Assembly (NCBI GenBank): GCA_946404585.1
Contig: CAMJEC010000012.1
Span: 1-17,384 of the forward strand
From: an uncultured Caryophanales bacterium
GTDB taxonomy: Bacteria > Bacillota_I > Bacilli_A > RFN20 > CAG-826
DNA: 17,384 nt
Direction: 5' to 3'
Shown: positions 13,894 to 17,384 of the stretch, piece by piece
Position numbering within the stretch: the first letter of the stretch is position 1
Layout of the letters: each line of letters begins with the position of its first letter
Position numbers and translations under genes: made by a program
Notes under the pieces: generated by a model
The model's database searches: none
Seen by the model: only the letters and a program-made list of their open reading frames with translations
What the model was told of the DNA's origin: nothing

Positions 13894-15228
13894 ATGACCA
13901 AGGAAGAAATTAAAACAATAATTAAAGAAAATAACATCTCATATATCAGAATGCAGTTCACTGATATGTTAGGTGATATCAAAGCGGTGGAAATCCCTAC
14001 TAATAGAATCGATGATGCCTTAAACAATAAGATCATGTTTGATGGCTCATCTATTGAAGGATTCGTCCGTATTAAAGAAGCAGATATGTACCTTCATCCA
14101 GATTTAGATACATTCATGGTCTTACCATTTGAAGATAGTTCTATCGGTGGTGTAGCAAGATTCATCTGTGATGTCTATATGCCAGATGGCACACCATTTA
14201 TTGGGGATCCACGTTATATTCTTAAAAAAGAAGTCAAGAAGATGAACGAAATGGGTATTGAAACCATGTATGTTGGTTTTGAACCAGAATTCTATCTCTT
14301 TAAATTAAACAGTGATGGTAGTGTATCCACTAACTGCAGCGATAGAGCGGGCTATTTTGATTTATCTCCATTTGATGGTGGTGAAGATGTTAGAAGAGAA
14401 ATAGCTTTAATGTTAGAAAAGATGGGCTTTGAAGTCCAAGCTTCTCATCACGAAGTTGGTCCTGGTCAAAATGAAATCACTTTCAAATATACCGATGTTA
14501 TTTCCGCTTGTGATAGAGTCCAAACATTCAAGCAAGTCGTTAAGATGATTGCAAGAAAGAATGGCTATTTAGCAAGCTTTATGCCAAAACCTCTTAATAA
14601 ACAAGCAGGTAACGGCATGCACACGAACTGTTCCTTATTCTCTAAAGAGAAAGGTGACTTATTCTTTGATCCAAAAGCACCTATGGAATTAAGTGTGATG
14701 TGTAAAAAATGGATTACAGGTGTCCTTAGTCACGCTAGAGAATTATCTTTATTAACTAATCCAATTGTTAATTCCTATAAACGTTTAGTCAGTGGTTATG
14801 AAGCCCCAATCTATGCTTGTTGGAGTGACGCTAATAGAAGTTCATTAGTAAGAATCCCAGCGGCTAGAGGCTTAGCCACAAGAACAGAATTTAGAAACGT
14901 TGACCCATGCGCTAATCCATATCTCGCTTTAGCGGGTATCTTAGCCTGTGGCTTAGAAGGTATTAAAAACACTAAAGAAAAAGATATCATCCCACCTGTT
15001 AAAGATAATTTATTTGATTTAACAGATGATGAAATCAAAGCAAGAAAAATTACATGCTTACCAGAAACATTACATGCCGCTATTGAAGACTTCAAAAATA
15101 GTAGTATCTTAAAAGAAGTTTTAGGAACACACTTGTTCCCAAAATATATCGAAGCTAAAGAAAAGGAATGGAAAGAATACCATACCACTGTTAGTGAATT
15201 CGAATTAAAGAAATATTTAGGTAGATAG
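13894..15228 (+). CDS. glnA: Glutamine synthetase, type I (GSI-alpha)
   Basis: A 444-residue enzyme, the same length as Bacillus GlnA, that forms glutamine from glutamate, ammonia and ATP; it works as a dodecamer. Signatures: YIRMQFTDMLGDIK (beta-grasp domain), MFDGSSIEGFVRI with R59 at the position of the Bacillus feedback arginine (R62), GFEPEFYLF, SHHEVGPGQNEI (metal and glutamate site), KPLNKQAGNGMHTNCSL (ATP site), NSYKRLVSGYEAP (active-site flap glutamate) and RTEFRNVDPCANPYLALA. The short form without an adenylylation-loop insertion indicates control by feedback rather than covalent modification. ATG 13894 has AGGA 7 nt upstream and gives the family start; in-frame ATGs at 13837 and 13888 lie inside the promoter or too near the ribosome binding site. 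glmS follows after 2 nt. Confidence 0.97.
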   Translation: MTKEEIKTIIKENNISYIRMQFTDMLGDIKAVEIPTNRIDDALNNKIMFDGSSIEGFVRIKEADMYLHPDLDTFMVLPFEDSSIGGVARFICDVYMPDGTPFIGDPRYILKKEVKKMNEMGIETMYVGFEPEFYLFKLNSDGSVSTNCSDRAGYFDLSPFDGGEDVRREIALMLEKMGFEVQASHHEVGPGQNEITFKYTDVISACDRVQTFKQVVKMIARKNGYLASFMPKPLNKQAGNGMHTNCSLFSKEKGDLFFDPKAPMELSVMCKKWITGVLSHARELSLLTNPIVNSYKRLVSGYEAPIYACWSDANRSSLVRIPAARGLATRTEFRNVDPCANPYLALAGILACGLEGIKNTKEKDIIPPVKDNLFDLTDDEIKARKITCLPETLHAAIEDFKNSSILKEVLGTHLFPKYIEAKEKEWKEYHTTVSEFELKKYLGR

Positions 15229-15230
15229 TA

Positions 15231-17009
15231 ATGTGCGGAATTGTTGGTGCAGTGGGCTTGATTAGTCCAAAAGAATATGTCGCTAAAGGCTTAAAGATGC
15301 TTGATTACCGTGGATATGATTCCGCTGGTATTGCCTACTTTAATAGTGGCATCAAGATCTATAAAGATGTTGGTAGTGTGGAACACCTCATGACCATTGT
15401 TCCCCCAGAAATCAAAACCAATATCATGATTGGTCATACAAGATGGGCGACACATGGTGCACCAACTAAACTTAATACTCATCCCCATATTTCCTATAAC
15501 CAACGTATCTGCTTAGTGCATAATGGGGTTATTGAAAACTATATTGAACTTAAAAAGTTCCTTTTAAATAAGAACTATAGTTTTTATGGAGAAACTGACT
15601 CAGAAGTCGTCGCTAATTTACTTGAATACTATTACTTAGAGTATGGTGACATCATTGAAACTATCAAAAAGGTCATGTCAGAGATCAAAGGAAGTTACGC
15701 TATAACATTCTTCACCGATGATATAAAAGACACGCTATACGTCTTAAAAAACGCCTCTCCTTTAGTGGTGGGCTTAGGTAAAGGATTTAATCTCGTGGCC
15801 TCTGATGCTTCCCCAATGATTGAATACACTAATGAGTTTATCGAACTTGAAGATAAAGAATTTGGCTATATCACTAATGATAAAGTAGCCATCTTTAATA
15901 AAGCGGGTAAACCAATTGATAAACAAGCCATCCATAAGGATGTGGAACTAATCTCTCATGACTTAAAAGGTTATCCTCACTATATGCTCAAAGAGATAGA
16001 GGAGATACCCCAAACCGTTAATAGATTAATCAATACCTATTATCAAAAAGGTAAATATCAATTTTATAAAAACTTATTGAAAGATTTAGAAGAATCTGAT
16101 CACATCATCTTTATTGCTTGTGGTACTTCTTATCACGCTGGTCTAGTGGGTGGCCGTTATTTAGAAAAATATAACAAATCTACAAGTAGATTCATCGCTT
16201 CTGAATGGGCCTTCCATCCAACTTATCCAGGGGCTAAACCATTTATTATTATGATTTCTCAATCAGGTGAAACCGCTGACTTAATTCACTGCTTAAAAAT
16301 CATTAAAGAACATAACTTAAAGAATCTAATTATCACTAATACTGGTGGTTCTACTTTAGATAGAAACTGTATGTATTCTCTTCTCCTCCATAGTGGGGTT
16401 GAAGTATCAGTGGCCTCCACTAAAGCATATGTGGCCCAAGTCACCTTACTAGCGATGCTCGCTGCTGCTTTAGGTAATGATAAACAAGTGGTTGAAGATT
16501 TAAGAAATTGCCTTGATGTGGTACACGGCATCCAAGATCACTATAAGACTTTAATCATGAAAGTCGCTGAAGAAATCAAAGATCAGAAATCAGTATTCTT
16601 CCTCGGAAGAAGCTTTGACTATTTCTTATCCTTAGAAGCTTCTTTAAAGCTCAAAGAAGTCAGTTATATCCATAGTGAAGCTATCCCAGGTGGAGAACTT
16701 AAACATGGTCCAATTGCTTTAATAGAAAAAGGTATTCCAGTTATCGTCTTTATTACTGACCCAGATACTGCTTCATCTATGAGAGGCAATATCGAAGAAG
16801 TTAAAACTAGAGGGGCAAAAGTCTATACCATCGCCACAAAGAGCTTATATCGTTCAGAAGATACGATAATGGTGGAAGACTATGCCTATTACTTAAGCAG
16901 TGTCGCTATTGCGTCAATCGCTTTCTATTTAGCCTATTATGTCGCCCTAGCTAAGGGCTTAAATGTTGATAAACCAAGAAACCTCGCTAAGAGTGTGACT
17001 GTGGAATAA
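15231..17009 (+). CDS. glmS: Glutamine-fructose-6-phosphate aminotransferase (isomerizing)
   Basis: A 592-residue enzyme that makes glucosamine-6-phosphate from fructose-6-phosphate and glutamine, the entry to UDP-GlcNAc and peptidoglycan. The glutaminase domain begins with the catalytic Cys2 (MCGIVGAVG), then DYRGYDSAGIAY, GHTRWATHGAP, HNGVIENY and GETDSEVVANL. Two SIS isomerase domains follow: ACGTSYHAG with SQSGETADL and STKAYVAQV, then FLGRSFDYFLSLEASLKLKE and EAIPGGELKHGP. The C-terminal PRNLAKSVTVE loop contains the conserved Lys587. It begins 2 nt after the glnA stop with only a weak ribosome binding site (TTTAGG), so it is cotranscribed. No glmS ribozyme can be present in so short a gap. 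Supplying its amide donor from the gene just upstream makes the order functionally neat. Confidence 0.97.
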   Translation: MCGIVGAVGLISPKEYVAKGLKMLDYRGYDSAGIAYFNSGIKIYKDVGSVEHLMTIVPPEIKTNIMIGHTRWATHGAPTKLNTHPHISYNQRICLVHNGVIENYIELKKFLLNKNYSFYGETDSEVVANLLEYYYLEYGDIIETIKKVMSEIKGSYAITFFTDDIKDTLYVLKNASPLVVGLGKGFNLVASDASPMIEYTNEFIELEDKEFGYITNDKVAIFNKAGKPIDKQAIHKDVELISHDLKGYPHYMLKEIEEIPQTVNRLINTYYQKGKYQFYKNLLKDLEESDHIIFIACGTSYHAGLVGGRYLEKYNKSTSRFIASEWAFHPTYPGAKPFIIMISQSGETADLIHCLKIIKEHNLKNLIITNTGGSTLDRNCMYSLLLHSGVEVSVASTKAYVAQVTLLAMLAAALGNDKQVVEDLRNCLDVVHGIQDHYKTLIMKVAEEIKDQKSVFFLGRSFDYFLSLEASLKLKEVSYIHSEAIPGGELKHGPIALIEKGIPVIVFITDPDTASSMRGNIEEVKTRGAKVYTIATKSLYRSEDTIMVEDYAYYLSSVAIASIAFYLAYYVALAKGLNVDKPRNLAKSVTVE

Positions 17010-17025
17010 TAGGGGGACTTATAAT

Positions 17026-17384
17026 ATGAGCAAATATATATTTGTGACAGGTGGTGTTGTATCTGGCTTAGGTAAAGGTATAACTGCTGCTTCACTTGGT
17101 AGATTACTAAAATCACGTGGCTTAAAAGTGGCCGCACAAAAGCTAGACCCATATATTAACGTTGACCCAGGTACGATGTCTCCTTATCAACATGGGGAAG
17201 TTTACGTTACCGAAGATGGAGCGGAAACTGACCTTGATTTAGGTCACTATGAAAGATTTATTGATGAAGATTTAAATAAATATTCTAATCTCACAACTGG
17301 TAAGGTTTATTGGAATGTTCTTAATAAAGAAAGAAGAGGGGAATATCTTGGTAGTACTGTCCAAGTTATTCCACATATCACTAA
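17026..17384 (+). CDS. pyrG: CTP synthase (N-terminal part, cut by window edge)
   Basis: 119 codons are visible before the window ends. The enzyme aminates UTP to CTP using glutamine and ATP. The start MSKYIFVTGGVVSGLGKGITAA contains the synthetase P-loop (GGVVSGLGKG). It is followed by KLDPYINVDPGTMSPYQHGEVYV and EDGAETDLDLGHYERF, all hallmark blocks of the amidoligase domain; the glutaminase domain lies beyond the window. A strong AGGGGG site (17011-17016) lies 9 nt before the ATG, 16 nt after the glmS stop, so it is probably in the same operon. It is the third gene in a row concerned with glutamine. Confidence 0.97.
   Translation, partial: MSKYIFVTGGVVSGLGKGITAASLGRLLKSRGLKVAAQKLDPYINVDPGTMSPYQHGEVYVTEDGAETDLDLGHYERFIDEDLNKYSNLTTGKVYWNVLNKERRGEYLGSTVQVIPHIT

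Noticed and set aside
15226..15231. glmS ribozyme before glmS
   Set aside because: Only 2 nt separate glnA and glmS, leaving no room for the ribozyme.
17020..17025. Perfect TATAAT directly before the pyrG ATG
   Set aside because: A start would fall inside the coding sequence and no -35 is present at 16-18 bp; chance match.

Overview
The window is a gene-dense, AT-rich stretch of a bacterial chromosome, probably from a low-GC Bacillota lineage (Bacilli, Erysipelotrichia or an uncultured gut relative). The reasons are Bacillus-type L28, GlnA of the 444-residue GSI-alpha kind, GlgC/GlgD pairing, PepV, strong AGGAGG-like ribosome binding sites and a trmB/YtpR-like neighbourhood. UGA is used as a stop (trmB and the next gene) and tryptophan is read from UGG, so the UGA=Trp code of Mycoplasma-type Mollicutes is excluded. 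Lineage is an inference.

Layout. (1) 42-843, minus strand: rpmB (ribosomal protein L28) with its own promoter, and a small membrane protein with a PH-like tail, a good terminator and a promoter that seems to give a leaderless mRNA. (2) 940-11954, plus strand: one run of ten tightly packed or overlapping genes, glgC-glgD-glgA-leuS-coaX-pepV-trmB-(YtpR-like)-nicotinate phosphoribosyltransferase-GNAT acetyltransferase. A perfect extended -10 box drives it, and a palindrome fills the promoter spacer. Glycogen synthesis is thus transcriptionally tied to leucyl-tRNA charging, CoA and NAD cofactor synthesis, dipeptide breakdown and tRNA modification. (3) 11966-13240, minus strand: a convergent AAA_14/DUF4143 ATPase, the one accessory-looking gene, whose promoter is embedded in three repeats with an exact 23-bp period. 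(4) 13241-13893: a 650-bp region without a convincing gene, holding those repeats, two rho-independent terminators, several other hairpins and the glnA promoter. (5) 13894-17384, plus strand: glnA-glmS-pyrG (the last cut by the window edge). GlnA makes glutamine, and GlmS and PyrG are glutamine amidotransferases that spend it on cell-wall amino sugar and CTP.

Most genes are ordinary housekeeping genes and can be named with confidence. The parts worth a second look are regulatory or accessory: the 23-bp repeat array on the DUF4143 ATPase promoter, the glg operator, the leaderless divergent gene, the shortened YtpR-like protein, and the structured intergenic region before glnA.
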